Part shown: one piece after another, positions 27,544 to 37,562 of the stretch
How positions within the stretch are numbered: position 1 is the stretch's first letter
How the letters are laid out: each line of letters starts with the position of its first letter
NCBI GenBank assembly: GCA_026195255.1
Contig: JAPHSS010000012.1
Span: forward strand, 1-64,000
Direction of reading: 5' to 3'
From: Gammaproteobacteria bacterium
Lineage (GTDB): Bacteria; Pseudomonadota; Gammaproteobacteria; SZUA-229
DNA length: 64,000 bases
Program-made: the position numbers and the translations under genes
Notes under the pieces: model-generated
The model's database searches: none
The model's input: only the letters and a program-made list of their open reading frames with translations
Told to the model about the DNA's origin: nothing

Positions 27544-28614
27544 ATGTCTTCATCAGTAATCCCAGCAAAGAAAATATGTATATTACGTCTCTCTGCCATA
27601 GGTGATGTAACGCATGTTTTGCCCGTTCTTAGAGTTATACAACAACAATGGCCTGAAACAGAAATAAGCTGGATCTGTGGAAAGTTTGAATATAAATTTC
27701 TTAAAGTTATAAGTGGCGTAAGGTTTATTGTCTTTGATAAAAAAAATGGTTTAAAGGAATATAGAAAATTATGGGCCTCACTTAAAAATGAACATTTTGA
27801 TGTCTTGCTTCAAATGCAGGTGGCAGGCAGAGCAAATATAGCTAGTTTGGGTATTAAAGCTAAAGTAAAGCTGGGTTGGGATAAGGCAAGATCAAGGGAC
27901 TTTCATCAGTTTTTTATAAACAAACATATAAACCAGAAAAAACAGCAACATCAGGTGCAGGGTTTTCTATCGTTTGCCAGATCGCTGGGTTTACAGGCAG
28001 AAACGCCAGTATGGAATATACCCGTTACAGATGAAGCGATATTATTTGCAGATAAATATATAGAAAAAAATAAACCTGTAATGGTTATATCCGCCTGTTC
28101 GAGTCACAAATTACGCAACTGGTTTGCCGACCGATATGCACAATTAGCAGACTATGCCATTAACCAATATGATATGCAGGTTATTTTAAGCGGTGGCCCG
28201 TCAGAGCTAGAGCTTACTATGGCTCAGGATATTGAGTCCAATATGCATAATCAGGTCTTAAATCTGGTAGGAAAAGACACTCTTGAGCAGTTAGTAGGGC
28301 TGTTAAGTAAGGCCACTGTTGTTGTGTCACCTGACTCAGGACCTGCGCATATTGCAAATGCGCTAGCAGTACCTGTTATTGGTTTATACGCGTGTACCTG
28401 GAGCAAACGAAGCGGTCCTTATAATTCTCTAGAATATTGTGTAGATAAATTTGAAATTGCAGCTGAGAAATTTCTAAATAAAGCAGCAGGTGATTTACGT
28501 TGGGGAACAAAAATTGAATTGCCCGGTGTGATGGAGTTAATCAGCGTTGACGATGTATGTAAAAAGCTTGATCAGGTGATGGCTGACAGAAACGTAAAAA
28601 AAGTAAAACAATAG
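27544..28614 (+). CDS. Family 9 glycosyltransferase (heptosyltransferase-like)
   Basis: 356-aa enzyme of the ADP-heptose:LPS heptosyltransferase family. The N-terminal block is KKICILRLSAIGDVTHVLPV, and the C-terminal nucleotide-sugar block is VVVSPDSGPAHIANALAVP followed by GLYACTWSKRSGPY. It most likely adds heptose to the LPS inner core, though WaaC/WaaF/WaaQ identity cannot be settled by eye. It ends 4 bp from the convergent family 4 transferase gene. Confidence 0.85.
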   Translation: MSSSVIPAKKICILRLSAIGDVTHVLPVLRVIQQQWPETEISWICGKFEYKFLKVISGVRFIVFDKKNGLKEYRKLWASLKNEHFDVLLQMQVAGRANIASLGIKAKVKLGWDKARSRDFHQFFINKHINQKKQQHQVQGFLSFARSLGLQAETPVWNIPVTDEAILFADKYIEKNKPVMVISACSSHKLRNWFADRYAQLADYAINQYDMQVILSGGPSELELTMAQDIESNMHNQVLNLVGKDTLEQLVGLLSKATVVVSPDSGPAHIANALAVPVIGLYACTWSKRSGPYNSLEYCVDKFEIAAEKFLNKAAGDLRWGTKIELPGVMELISVDDVCKKLDQVMADRNVKKVKQ

Positions 28615-28618
28615 TTAT

Positions 28619-29707
28619 TTAGCTATCTAAAAGATTTTCGAAGTAATTAATATAATGTTCAACTGTTTTGCTGTGTGACATTTTACCAAGTAAAACTTTA
28701 GGGCTGTTATCTGATAGCGTTTTTAGTAAATCTGGGGAGTCGTGAAGTTCCTTCACCTTATTTGCTATAGCATCAGAATCACCAACGGCGACGATACAAC
28801 CATTAACCCCGTCGTCAATGATCTCCATGCTTCCAGGGTTCGCAGATGCAACAACAGGCGTGCCATAAGCCATGGATTCAAGCACAACACGAGGCAGGCC
28901 TTCACCGGAAATAGAGGGTTGTATCAGAATATCGCTTGCAGAAATTAGTTCAGGCGCATCATTTCTATAACCCGCAAGATGTATCCTCTGTTTCATTTTA
29001 CTATTGTTAATTAAACTATTGTATGGCTCTTTATGCATGCCATTGCCAACTAATAAAAGATGGAAGTTTTCAATATCTGCAAGTTTATTAGTCGCTTCAA
29101 GAGCAATATGAATGCCTTTATGAGGTCGCGCATTTGTGACACAAATGGCTGTGAAATCGCCTTTCTTTATTCCAAACTCATTTAAGTCAGCAGGTTTTTT
29201 ATTATACCAGCTTAAATCGTGACCTTTGTATATAGAAATGATCTTTTTATTTTTTAGAACTCTTTTCGATACAACATAATTATAAACATATTCTGATACG
29301 CATATAATACCATCGACTCTTGGATGTAATGTGCCCAGATAACTACCCGGGTCATGCCAGTATAAACCGCTTGCTGTTCCGCGATAAGCCACCAGTTTGG
29401 CTGGTGTACCAATACAGGCAAAAGCGGCATTTGGTATGGATTTTGAATTAGTTGCGTAAACGATATCAATCGATTTCTGTTTTATCGTTTGTCGAATTAA
29501 ACGAATAGATTTAATACTTAGTTTTTTTGTTATCGGTTTCTCAATAACAGCTATATTGTTTTTAATAAATAATTCTTTATAGGGTGCATTTTCATGTGTG
29601 ATGATCGAGATGTTATGCCCTGCTTTTGCAAGGCTTATATAAATTTCGTGTTCAGGACGAAGGCTATTAAACGAACAATCACTAGATGTGCAGGCCAGAA
29701 TATTCAT
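28619..29707 (-). CDS. Family 4 glycosyltransferase
   Basis: 362-aa GT-B enzyme. The C-domain blocks are AICVTNARPHKGIHIALEA, LLVGNGMHKEP and SISGEGLPRVVLESMAYGTP, with the E-x7-E arrangement, followed by NGCIVAVGDSDAIANKV. The N-terminal part lacks a signal peptide. It lies 2 bp downstream of a methyltransferase gene on the minus strand (order: DUF6165 gene, methyltransferase, this gene). It probably adds a sugar to the LPS core or a capsule. Confidence 0.83.
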   Translation of the reverse strand: MNILACTSSDCSFNSLRPEHEIYISLAKAGHNISIITHENAPYKELFIKNNIAVIEKPITKKLSIKSIRLIRQTIKQKSIDIVYATNSKSIPNAAFACIGTPAKLVAYRGTASGLYWHDPGSYLGTLHPRVDGIICVSEYVYNYVVSKRVLKNKKIISIYKGHDLSWYNKKPADLNEFGIKKGDFTAICVTNARPHKGIHIALEATNKLADIENFHLLLVGNGMHKEPYNSLINNSKMKQRIHLAGYRNDAPELISASDILIQPSISGEGLPRVVLESMAYGTPVVASANPGSMEIIDDGVNGCIVAVGDSDAIANKVKELHDSPDLLKTLSDNSPKVLLGKMSHSKTVEHYINYFENLLDS

Positions 29708-29709
29708 TA

Positions 29710-30522
29710 TTAAATTTTTTCAGCAGTAACGGTAAGTAACCAGACTACGCCATTTGATTTTGCTTCTGCTACCTGTTCTTTCGAGTAACTGGTGATTTCA
29801 ATTGGCCAGTCATTAAATTCATTTTGCCCTGGTGTGTATCGTTGTAATGGTGAATAATCCTCTCGCCATTTTTCAATATTAACATTTTTCCATTGGTCTT
29901 CTGGGAAAAGGGATCTTACTTTATCCACATCCCCCATAATGAACATTTCATTACCATGAAAATGCACCGGTGCATCTAGATAAACAGTCCCACCAGGTTT
30001 TAGTACACGTCTAATTTCAGCAATGCAATCCGGGTATGAAGAGGGTTCACGTACACCGCCAGCTTTTTGTCCCCAGTGTTCAATAGATTGCACTGCAAAA
30101 ACCATATCAAATGTTTTATCTGGAAACGGAACATGAGTGGCATGCCCATAACCACCTTTACCAATAACGGGTGTTTCATTTTTTGGGCGTCTGGGTTCGA
30201 CACCTGTCCATGTGCCACCACTACGTTGAATTAGCTTTTTTGCCAGTTTAAAACGGCCAAAACCTATTTCTAGTACGTCTTTGTTTTTGCAATCAAAAAA
30301 GTGTGCTTCAATACTTGAGACAACGCATTTGCGTAGTGGTGTACCGAAATTAATGCTACATGCCTGTTTTTGTTCATTGAAACTGGGGCAGTTTGCACAT
30401 GAAATTACACGACAGTTATCAATATTCTGCCAGTACTGGTGATTCCATTTTTTCGCACATCTTTTCGGATTTATTCTTAAACTATGCCAGCGTTTGAGTA
30501 ATGATTCTTTTTTTGAATGCAT
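29710..30522 (-). CDS. Class I SAM-dependent methyltransferase
   Basis: The methyltransferase core shows DVLEIGFGRFKLAKKL (SAM loop), FDMVFAVQSIEHWGQ and IRRVLKPGGTVYLDAPVHF. Near the N-terminus a cysteine group, CANCPSFNEQKQACSINFG, may bind zinc. I chose the ATG at 30522 (MHSKKESLLKRW). A TTG at 30570 would add 16 residues and overlap the DUF6165 gene by 35 bp. Its place in the glycan cluster suggests sugar or lipid methylation; the substrate is unknown. Confidence 0.72.
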   Translation of the reverse strand: MHSKKESLLKRWHSLRINPKRCAKKWNHQYWQNIDNCRVISCANCPSFNEQKQACSINFGTPLRKCVVSSIEAHFFDCKNKDVLEIGFGRFKLAKKLIQRSGGTWTGVEPRRPKNETPVIGKGGYGHATHVPFPDKTFDMVFAVQSIEHWGQKAGGVREPSSYPDCIAEIRRVLKPGGTVYLDAPVHFHGNEMFIMGDVDKVRSLFPEDQWKNVNIEKWREDYSPLQRYTPGQNEFNDWPIEITSYSKEQVAEAKSNGVVWLLTVTAEKI

Positions 30523-30535
30523 GGGAAGGTGTTTT

Positions 30536-30928
30536 CTACGTATAGTCCTGATATGACTTTTCTTCAACAATATCAGATTTTAAATAAAGGTTTATTCGTT
30601 TTTTTACATCAGCTCGCACGTCATTTGTTACATAAACGCTACGCGCCAGTTCAATAAAACGAGTTTCGAAACGTTTATCTCGTTCTTCGTCGCGAATATC
30701 ATCTTCAATTTCCCATAGGGTTTCATTGATAGATCTCATTTCAGAGCGCAAGGCTTTAATTTCATCGTCTTCAGTAACCGCTTCTGACCAGACGTTATTG
30801 AGCATGGCAAGTTCTTTGTTTACATTGGCTTTTTTTTCTGCAGATTCGATGCGTTCTGATTTTATTTCCAGAATAGTGATTTTATCGAGTAGTTCACCGG
30901 GAGAGATAGGGATAAGTATTTGATTCAT
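30536..30928 (-). CDS. DUF6165 family protein
   Basis: 130-aa mostly helical protein starting MNQILIPISPGELLDKITIL, a start I recognise from the DUF6165 family, which commonly occurs inside LPS or glycan clusters. The ATG at 30928 is preferred to the longer open frame from 30997. The middle is Glu/Arg-rich and probably coiled coil. It is the first gene of a three-gene minus-strand unit with a methyltransferase and a family 4 transferase. Its biochemical role is not known to me. Confidence 0.72.
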   Translation of the reverse strand: MNQILIPISPGELLDKITILEIKSERIESAEKKANVNKELAMLNNVWSEAVTEDDEIKALRSEMRSINETLWEIEDDIRDEERDKRFETRFIELARSVYVTNDVRADVKKRINLYLKSDIVEEKSYQDYT

Positions 30929-31265
30929 AATGATACTTCGGTATTGAAAAAGATGTGACCTATTATAAATGTAATTATAAAGGGATGCCAATCTCATACA
31001 GGTCTGTTGGCATCAAATTTATGAATAAAGAGGCAATTAGAGAGTTATATTGCTCGTATGGAGTTTATTGATTGTTTTGTAAGAGTTTTAAACCTGGTAC
31101 TGCTTTTTAGGGAAGACTGATTTTGTCGTTTTTTCAGGGTAAAAATGCTACTACGCCTGACTTTAATTTCAAAGTGAAAAACTTAGAGCATTAAGTCTGT
31201 TGTTTATCCTTACTTGTGGTTATATCAATGCGTATCAAAATACTGAAAAATGAATAATGCTGGAT
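30929..31265. other. Intergenic region with no recognised gene
   Basis: About 340 bp of AT-rich sequence between the DUF6165 gene start and the terminator of the aldehyde dehydrogenase gene. It should contain the promoter for the minus-strand glycan genes. I see no open frame or repeat worth calling. Confidence 0.5.
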
Positions 31266-31300
31266 AATTAAAAATGCCTCTATCGAAATGATAGAGGCAT
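31266..31300 (-). terminator. Intrinsic terminator of the aldehyde dehydrogenase operon
   Basis: A perfect 11-bp stem (ATGCCTCTATC pairing with GATAGAGGCAT, 5-nt loop) at 31274-31300 is followed on the minus strand by TTTTAATT. It ends the two-gene minus-strand unit. Confidence 0.85.
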
Positions 31301-31331
31301 CTTATGTTGATAAGGTCAGGAAATTGGCTAG

Positions 31332-32771
31332 TTATAATTTGTCAGATTTTATAACAATCATTTTCTCAATTTGCATATCTTTAAATGTATGAGGTATGCC
31401 GCCAACCCCCATACCTGAATGACGAAGCCCGGCGAACGGCATCCAGTCAACGCGAAAAGCAGTAAAGTCATTAACCATAACGGCAGATGCATTAAGTTGT
31501 TTATAAGCGTGCATGGCTGTATTCAGGTTAGACGTGTAAACCGCAGCCTGAAATGATACATCAAGTGAGTTAGCGCGTTTAATAGCGTCATTGATATCAT
31601 CATATTCATAAACACATATAACAGGGCCAAAAACTTCTTTACAGCTGACTGATGTATTTTCAGGGGGGTTAAATAATACAGTGGGTGAATAACAGCTATC
31701 TGAAATTTTTCCTGTGCCCGAGATTTTTTCAGCACCTGCTTTTATAGCTTCTTCTACCCATTCATTTATGCGTTCAGTTTCTGAGTGTCTAATAATGGGC
31801 CCAACATCAGTTTCTGGCAGGGTTGGGTCACCTACAATCATATTGTTTCCAATTTCTGCAATTTTATCTGCAACTTGTCGAGCAATGCTTTTTTCGGCAA
31901 ATACCCGTTGAACAGAAACGCATACCTGACCAGCGTGATAGAAACCGCCTTTTGCAAGCATAGGTATTGCAGTTTCAAGCTCAGCATCTGCTGCTACTAA
32001 AACCGGTGCAACACCACCATGCTCTAATGCGCATCTCGTACCGGGTGCGAGTTTTGAGCGTAACATCCAGCCAACTTTTGCACTGCCTATAAAACTGAAA
32101 AAACCAACCCTGGCATCGGTTACCAGCGATTCAGCTACCTTATGACTTTCAGGTGTTACAACTTGAGCCCACTCTTCTGGCAGCCCCGCCTGATGAAACA
32201 GTTTTACTAACTCATAACAGGATAGCGGTGTATCATTGGCGGGTTTTATTATCACCGGACAACCTGAAGCTACGGCTGGCCCAACCTGATGAACTATTAA
32301 ATTGACAGGATGGTTAAATGCACTAACCGCAACGACAACACCAATCGGCTCATGTGAAGTGAATGCCAGTCGATTCATGGATGCTGCATTTAAGCCCATT
32401 GGAATTTCTTCACCATGATTGTTACGGATACACTCTACACAATTATTGATGCCATCAATTGCACGAGCCATTTCAACTTTAGTATCGTTAAGTGGCTTGC
32501 CACCTTCCTGAGCAGAAATTAGAACTAATCGATCTGCATTCTCCTCCATTAAATGTGACAGACGCGTTAATATTTCAATTCGTTTATCTGCACTTAACCA
32601 CTTGGATCTGTCGTTATACAGGCCACTGGCCGTACTAAGTGCATGTTCGATAGCGTCTGCGTCAACTGTGTCTACGGTGGCAATTAACTGGTCATCAAAG
32701 GGGGCGGTGACGTCTAGTTTACCACTGGCTTTAATATCACCTGCTATCATATTGTTGTAGTGTGAGCTCAT
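31332..32771 (-). CDS. NAD(P)-dependent aldehyde dehydrogenase
   Basis: 479-aa member of the aldehyde dehydrogenase superfamily. The catalytic general base is in CALEHGGVAPVLV, and the nucleophile cysteine is in GGFYHAGQVCVSVQRVF. The cofactor block is FSFIGSAKVGWML, and a C-terminal block reads EVFGPVICVYEY. GAGG precedes the ATG at 32771. It lies 81 bp downstream of an acetolactate-synthase-like gene and probably works with it, oxidising the aldehyde side of a TPP-dependent reaction. The substrate is not readable from the sequence. Confidence 0.88.
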   Translation of the reverse strand: MSSHYNNMIAGDIKASGKLDVTAPFDDQLIATVDTVDADAIEHALSTASGLYNDRSKWLSADKRIEILTRLSHLMEENADRLVLISAQEGGKPLNDTKVEMARAIDGINNCVECIRNNHGEEIPMGLNAASMNRLAFTSHEPIGVVVAVSAFNHPVNLIVHQVGPAVASGCPVIIKPANDTPLSCYELVKLFHQAGLPEEWAQVVTPESHKVAESLVTDARVGFFSFIGSAKVGWMLRSKLAPGTRCALEHGGVAPVLVAADAELETAIPMLAKGGFYHAGQVCVSVQRVFAEKSIARQVADKIAEIGNNMIVGDPTLPETDVGPIIRHSETERINEWVEEAIKAGAEKISGTGKISDSCYSPTVLFNPPENTSVSCKEVFGPVICVYEYDDINDAIKRANSLDVSFQAAVYTSNLNTAMHAYKQLNASAVMVNDFTAFRVDWMPFAGLRHSGMGVGGIPHTFKDMQIEKMIVIKSDKL

Positions 32772-32851
32772 TTTATTCCTCAATACTAAATTAAGTTTTA
32801 ATTATATTGTTACTGTTAAAAAGACGTCTTATTAGCAGTAATGATTAAACT

Positions 32852-34504
32852 TTAAATAGGACAGGCGATATCACCTAGTCGTTCCGTGAGTATCATGTTT
32901 TCACGATAGTCTATAGGTACCAGGACAAGACTTGGGCCATCTTCATTAAATGCGGCTTCTAGTGTGTTTGTGATTTCAGATGATTGTGTAATGGTGTGTC
33001 CATTCCAGCCGAATGCTCCTGCCAATTGCATCCAGTTTGGGTTACCAAAAGCTAAATCTGTGTGCCGACCAAACTCGTTCTGTTGTTTCCAGGCAATTAG
33101 ACCATATTCATTATCTTCCCAGACCATAACAACACAGTTTACATTTAAGCGTTTAGCTGTTTCCATTTCCTGTACGTTCATCAAAAAACCCGCGTCTCCA
33201 CAAACCGCCAGAACACGCTTATCAGGATGCACCATAGAAGCTGCAATAGCACCAGGAAGTGCAAAACCCATTGAACAAAATCCATTTGGGATTAAACAGG
33301 TATTGGGTTCATGGCACTGGTAATGTCTGGCGACCCACATTTTATGTGCGCCAACATCAGATAACATTATATCGTGTGGCCCCATAACTTGCCGAGCATC
33401 CCATAAAACTTTTTGAGGTTTTATTAAGTCGTTAGCATCATCATCTTTGTAGATGGCTAGCTCCTGTTGCATTTGCTCACGTGTGGCTTTTTGTTGGCTT
33501 AAGTCATAACTTAATACACCTTCTTTTTCGATACGCTCTAGTAACATGGTTATGGTTTGTGCCATATCACCAATTAATTCAACTTCAGGGTGGTAATGTG
33601 CATCGATTTCGGAGGGGTGAAAGTCAGCATGAATAATATGTTTATCACCGTCTTTATTCCAGAGGACCGGGTGATACTCAACCATGTCATAACCGAAGGC
33701 TAATATAAGGTCCGCTGCATCAACCGCACAGGCCACTACATCTTTAGCCTGTAAACCAATTGTATACAGGCAATAATCAGCATCCATATCAACACTGCCT
33801 TTACCCATAAAAGTACTAACTACGCCAATACCCGTGGACTCACAAAAACGTCGTAACTGTTTACTGGTGCGGCGTCGAATACAGCCGTTACCGGCAAGAA
33901 TAATAGGGCGTTTTGCCTTTTTAAGCATTTCATACGCTTCATCTATGATTTTATTATCCGGCCCCGGGCGACGGAAGCGGCGAGGCGGTATGGGTTTTGT
34001 GGTTGTCTGTAGTTTAGCGATATCTTCAGGTAGCTCAATTAATACTGCGCCAGGTTTTTCAGATCGGGCAACTCTCACTGCCTTACGTATGATTTCAGGG
34101 ATATTATCCTGGTGTAAGACACTGGAGGCCCATTTGGTAACTGGTGTAAACATTGTGACAACGTCCATTACCTGATGTGATTCTTTATGTAGGCGTTGTG
34201 ATGACCCCTGGCCAGTTAGTACCAGCATAGGAGCATGGTCCATATTTGAATCAGCAACGCCGGTTATTAGATTAGTAGCGCCAGGCCCTAATGTTCCTAA
34301 ACAACATGCGGGATTACCTGTTAAACGCCCGTAAATTTCGGCCATAAAAGCAGCGCCCTGCTCATGGCGGCATAAAATGAATTTAATTTTATCTGATTTT
34401 TCCAGTGACATCATGAAGTCTGCATTTTCTTCACCGGGAACGCCGTAAATATATTCGATTCCTTCTTCTTCAAGACATTTAACAAATAGGTCGGATGCTT
34501 TCAT
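32852..34504 (-). CDS. Thiamine-diphosphate enzyme, acetolactate synthase large-subunit-like
   Basis: 550-aa TPP enzyme. The N-terminal PYR domain has YGVPGEENADF and CRHEQGAAFMAEIYGR (catalytic Glu). The central domain follows, then the C-terminal TPP-binding GDAGFLMNVQEMETA with EDNEYGLI. The length and blocks match catabolic AlsS/IlvB-type enzymes. No small regulatory subunit gene (ilvN/ilvH) is next to it; instead an aldehyde dehydrogenase follows. This argues for a catabolic or detoxifying role rather than branched-chain amino acid synthesis. A related decarboxylase or ligase activity remains possible. Confidence 0.82.
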   Translation of the reverse strand: MKASDLFVKCLEEEGIEYIYGVPGEENADFMMSLEKSDKIKFILCRHEQGAAFMAEIYGRLTGNPACCLGTLGPGATNLITGVADSNMDHAPMLVLTGQGSSQRLHKESHQVMDVVTMFTPVTKWASSVLHQDNIPEIIRKAVRVARSEKPGAVLIELPEDIAKLQTTTKPIPPRRFRRPGPDNKIIDEAYEMLKKAKRPIILAGNGCIRRRTSKQLRRFCESTGIGVVSTFMGKGSVDMDADYCLYTIGLQAKDVVACAVDAADLILAFGYDMVEYHPVLWNKDGDKHIIHADFHPSEIDAHYHPEVELIGDMAQTITMLLERIEKEGVLSYDLSQQKATREQMQQELAIYKDDDANDLIKPQKVLWDARQVMGPHDIMLSDVGAHKMWVARHYQCHEPNTCLIPNGFCSMGFALPGAIAASMVHPDKRVLAVCGDAGFLMNVQEMETAKRLNVNCVVMVWEDNEYGLIAWKQQNEFGRHTDLAFGNPNWMQLAGAFGWNGHTITQSSEITNTLEAAFNEDGPSLVLVPIDYRENMILTERLGDIACPI

Positions 34505-34991
34505 TGTGAGTTTTTCGCTGTTTTTTGAGATTAAAATAAAGTGTAGTCTATATCGTGAACAACTATTGAATATCTAATGATTTTTAGTGCCTGTATATCA
34601 CTTGAGAAAGAAGACTTTAATGTAATCACCCTGTGACCAGCTCACACACATCTCTGTTAATAATGTTTTTGACTCATCACTTTTTACCCATTCGGTAATT
34701 GTTTTTAAGTTTAGTTCATGTCTGATTTGACTTATTGTTTTAAGCAGATATTAATCAACTTTTAAAATATCAATAGGTGATGCTTTAAGGTATGAGAAGA
34801 ACTAATTTGAATTAAATAAAAACGGGTTTATTTTTCAGATATAAAAATATTTAATTCATTATTTAATGCGAAAAAATTGAATATACTTTATTAATATGAA
34901 TAATCGCTTATTTCGAATAACGCCTGGTCAATTATAGCTATTTACTGCCTTAAGCAATGACAGGAATCTAAACCAGTTAAGGTGTCATTGG
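34505..34991. other. AT-rich intergenic region, no recognised gene
   Basis: About 490 bp lie upstream of the TPP enzyme gene (its promoter side) and downstream of the ABC permease gene. It contains only short open frames and AT-rich runs. I find no tRNA, repeat family or clear terminator. Confidence 0.5.
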
Positions 34992-35765
34992 TTATTGTCG
35001 GATGCCTGTACCTTTATTAAGCAGGTGCATGGCGAAGGTAAAAAGTACAAGCGTAAATCCGATAATTATCATAATTGCAGTGGTGATATCAGTATCACTA
35101 GTGCCTATCATGCCGTATCTAAAAGAACTAATCATATAGAGAATAGGGTTAGCTAAGGAAAGTGTTTGCCAGAAATCGGGTAACATCTCAATCGAGTAGA
35201 ATATTCCACCTAAATAAGTCAGCGGTGTTAAAACAAATGTAGGGATGATGCTGATGTCATCAAAACTATTTGCATAAATAGCATTTATAAAACCAGCTAT
35301 GGAAAATAATGTGGCGGTTAAGATAAACACAAACAGACTTAGAGTGTAACTGTGAACCTGTATGTCAGAAAAGTACATTGCGACTAAAGTTACAACTATG
35401 CCAACAATAATGCCTCTGGCGACACCGCCCGAAATATAACCAATTAAAATCAAATAGTTGGGAGTGGGTGAGACAAGTAACTCTTCAATGCTTTTTTGAA
35501 ATTTCGCACTATAGAACGATGACACAACATTGCCATAGGAGTTAGTTATGACGGCCATTAAAATTAATCCAGGAACAATGTAGTCCATATATTTATAACC
35601 ATTGATATCACCAATCTGGGAGCCAATCAGCTTGCCAAAAATAATAAAATAAAGCGCTGTAGTAATTGCGGGTGGTAAAACAGTTTGAATCCAGATACGA
35701 ATAAATCGAAGATATTCCTTAATGATAATAGTTTTTAAAGCATTATATTTTTCAAACCAGCTCAT
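34992..35765 (-). CDS. ABC-2 type transporter permease
   Basis: 257-aa integral membrane protein with about six hydrophobic helices. It matches the ABC-2 permease family, including the block VTNSYGNVVSSFYSAKFQKSIEELLVSPTP in pieces and the C-terminal LTYLGGIFYSIEMLPDFWQ. It lies 6 bp downstream of its ATPase gene, forming a two-gene exporter of the kind often annotated YadGH-like. The cargo may be a lipid, polysaccharide or drug and is unknown. Confidence 0.88.
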   Translation of the reverse strand: MSWFEKYNALKTIIIKEYLRFIRIWIQTVLPPAITTALYFIIFGKLIGSQIGDINGYKYMDYIVPGLILMAVITNSYGNVVSSFYSAKFQKSIEELLVSPTPNYLILIGYISGGVARGIIVGIVVTLVAMYFSDIQVHSYTLSLFVFILTATLFSIAGFINAIYANSFDDISIIPTFVLTPLTYLGGIFYSIEMLPDFWQTLSLANPILYMISSFRYGMIGTSDTDITTAIMIIIGFTLVLFTFAMHLLNKGTGIRQ

Positions 35766-35771
35766 ACGTGT

Positions 35772-36761
35772 TTATCCGTCTAAATTTTCAGTGTGTGAAG
35801 TTTGTTCTAACGTCTCAATGAGCTCTGAGTTATTACGGTTTTTATCAACCAGTCGCATAAATAACTGTTCTAGTCGGTTGGTTTTATTTCGCATACTTAA
35901 GACCTGAATGCCATTGTCAGTGAGTAGTTTAAATAAGTGATTAAACTGCATCTTTTCATGAATGCTAATTTCTAGTGTGTTTTCATCTAGCACGTGAATA
36001 TCAAAAGGTGATAAATCATGACTTTTAAGGTTATGTGTGTCATTTATAGGTGACTGTAAATACAATATGAAGGTTTCCGTGTTTAGTTGACTTAATAATG
36101 TCTTCATACTGGTGTCTTCAATGGTGCGACCATGGTCAATAATTGCGATATTTTTACACAGGCTTTCGGCTTCCTCTAGATAATGTGTAGTTAGAATTAT
36201 GGTAGTACCCTGTTTATTAATTTTAGTCAGAAAGTCCCACATAGAGCGGCGTATTTCTATATCAACCCCAGCTGTGGGCTCATCAAGAATAAGTAACTTA
36301 GGGTGATGTATAAGCGCCCGGGCAATCATTAAACGGCGCTTCATACCGCCAGATAATTCACGCGCCATATCATTACGTTTATCCCATAACTCAAGTTGTC
36401 TTAAATAGGTTTCGGCTCTTTTATATGCCTGTGGTCTGGGAATGCCATAATAACCTCCCTGGTTTACCAGGATTTCAATGACACGTTCAAACTGGTTGAA
36501 ATTAAACTCTTGTGGCACAAGGCCAATGCATGATTTTGCCTGCGCCTGATGTGTGTCGTAGTCATAACCAAAAATCTTAACACTGCCGGCCGATTTGTTT
36601 ACCAGCCCTGAGACTATGCCGATTGTAGTCGATTTTCCTGCCCCGTTTGGACCAAGCAGGGCAAAAAAATCTCCCTTCTCAACCTTTAGGTCAACACCTT
36701 TAAGTGCCTTTGTGCCGCTGGAATAGGTTTTTTTCAAATGTTCGATTTCTAGGGCATACAT
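35772..36761 (-). CDS. ABC exporter ATP-binding protein
   Basis: 329-aa ATPase of the multidrug/polysaccharide exporter class. Walker A is GPNGAGKST, the signature is [15 protein letters not shown], Walker B is [12 protein letters not shown], and the H-loop is TTHYLEEAE. The C-terminal 90 residues are the accessory domain typical of ABC-2 exporters. It pairs with the permease 6 bp downstream. A divergent TetR-family gene starts about 200 bp away and may control the exporter. Confidence 0.9.
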   Translation of the reverse strand: MYALEIEHLKKTYSSGTKALKGVDLKVEKGDFFALLGPNGAGKSTTIGIVSGLVNKSAGSVKIFGYDYDTHQAQAKSCIGLVPQEFNFNQFERVIEILVNQGGYYGIPRPQAYKRAETYLRQLELWDKRNDMARELSGGMKRRLMIARALIHHPKLLILDEPTAGVDIEIRRSMWDFLTKINKQGTTIILTTHYLEEAESLCKNIAIIDHGRTIEDTSMKTLLSQLNTETFILYLQSPINDTHNLKSHDLSPFDIHVLDENTLEISIHEKMQFNHLFKLLTDNGIQVLSMRNKTNRLEQLFMRLVDKNRNNSELIETLEQTSHTENLDG

Positions 36762-36964
36762 GGGTTCAAAGCAGGCTTGTTAGTTTGAATAAAGCGTTGA
36801 TTATATATGACAGCCAACCGCTTATCAGGTATAACTTGAAAAAAAGGCTAAAAAATAATACGATTGTCTTATATTTGAGGGTAGGCTATTCTTTATAAAA
36901 GCGCTGTTATAGTCAGGCAGCAGTCTTAGTTGATACAAAGTATTGGTAATACACAGGTAAAATT

Positions 36965-37546
36965 ATGGGAACGAAAGGATCAGCCAACCGCCAACGAATC
37001 GTCGATGCCGCTGACCATCTCTTTTATTCGCGAGGTTATAATCAAACTTCATTTAGTGATATTTCAGATGAGACAGGTATTCCACGAGGTAATTTTTATT
37101 ACTATTTTAAAACTAAAGAAGATATTCTCGCTGCCGTAGTTGATGCCCGCGTCGGTGAATTTAAAGCGGTGTTAAAAAACTGTGAAGAAGCGACTTCTGA
37201 TCCGATGCAACGTTTACATGCCCTGGCGCAGTTGCCTTTGCAGCATGAAACTCAGGTGCTGCAGTATGGTTGTCCTATTGGCTCACTAAGCTCAGAGCTG
37301 GTTAAAGAACAGGATACAGAGATATCTCAGGTACGTTTGACTGCGGTCTTTGATTTATTAAAGAGCTGGATAATAGAGCAACTTGATAAATTAGGGCAAA
37401 GCAGTCGTGGTGATGATATTGCTAAAGATTTATTAGCCAGGATGCAGGGCATTATTCTTATTGCCAATGTTTATAATGATGCGCCATTTTTACATAGAAG
37501 TGTGAATGATCTTCAAAGCTGGCTCAATCAAACTTTAAGTAACTAG
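36965..37546 (+). CDS. TetR/AcrR family transcriptional regulator
   Basis: 193-aa regulator. The N-terminal helix-turn-helix block is HLFYSRGYNQTSFSDISDET followed by GIPRGNFYYYFKTKEDIL. The C-terminal part matches TetR_C_6-type ligand domains. It is divergent from an ABC exporter gene pair, a classic arrangement for repressors of efflux systems. The ATG at 36965 gives the expected N-terminus. It is followed 16 bp later by a small conserved gene in the same direction. Confidence 0.88.
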   Translation: MGTKGSANRQRIVDAADHLFYSRGYNQTSFSDISDETGIPRGNFYYYFKTKEDILAAVVDARVGEFKAVLKNCEEATSDPMQRLHALAQLPLQHETQVLQYGCPIGSLSSELVKEQDTEISQVRLTAVFDLLKSWIIEQLDKLGQSSRGDDIAKDLLARMQGIILIANVYNDAPFLHRSVNDLQSWLNQTLSN

Positions 37547-37562
37547 TCAGGCGGTTTTACTG

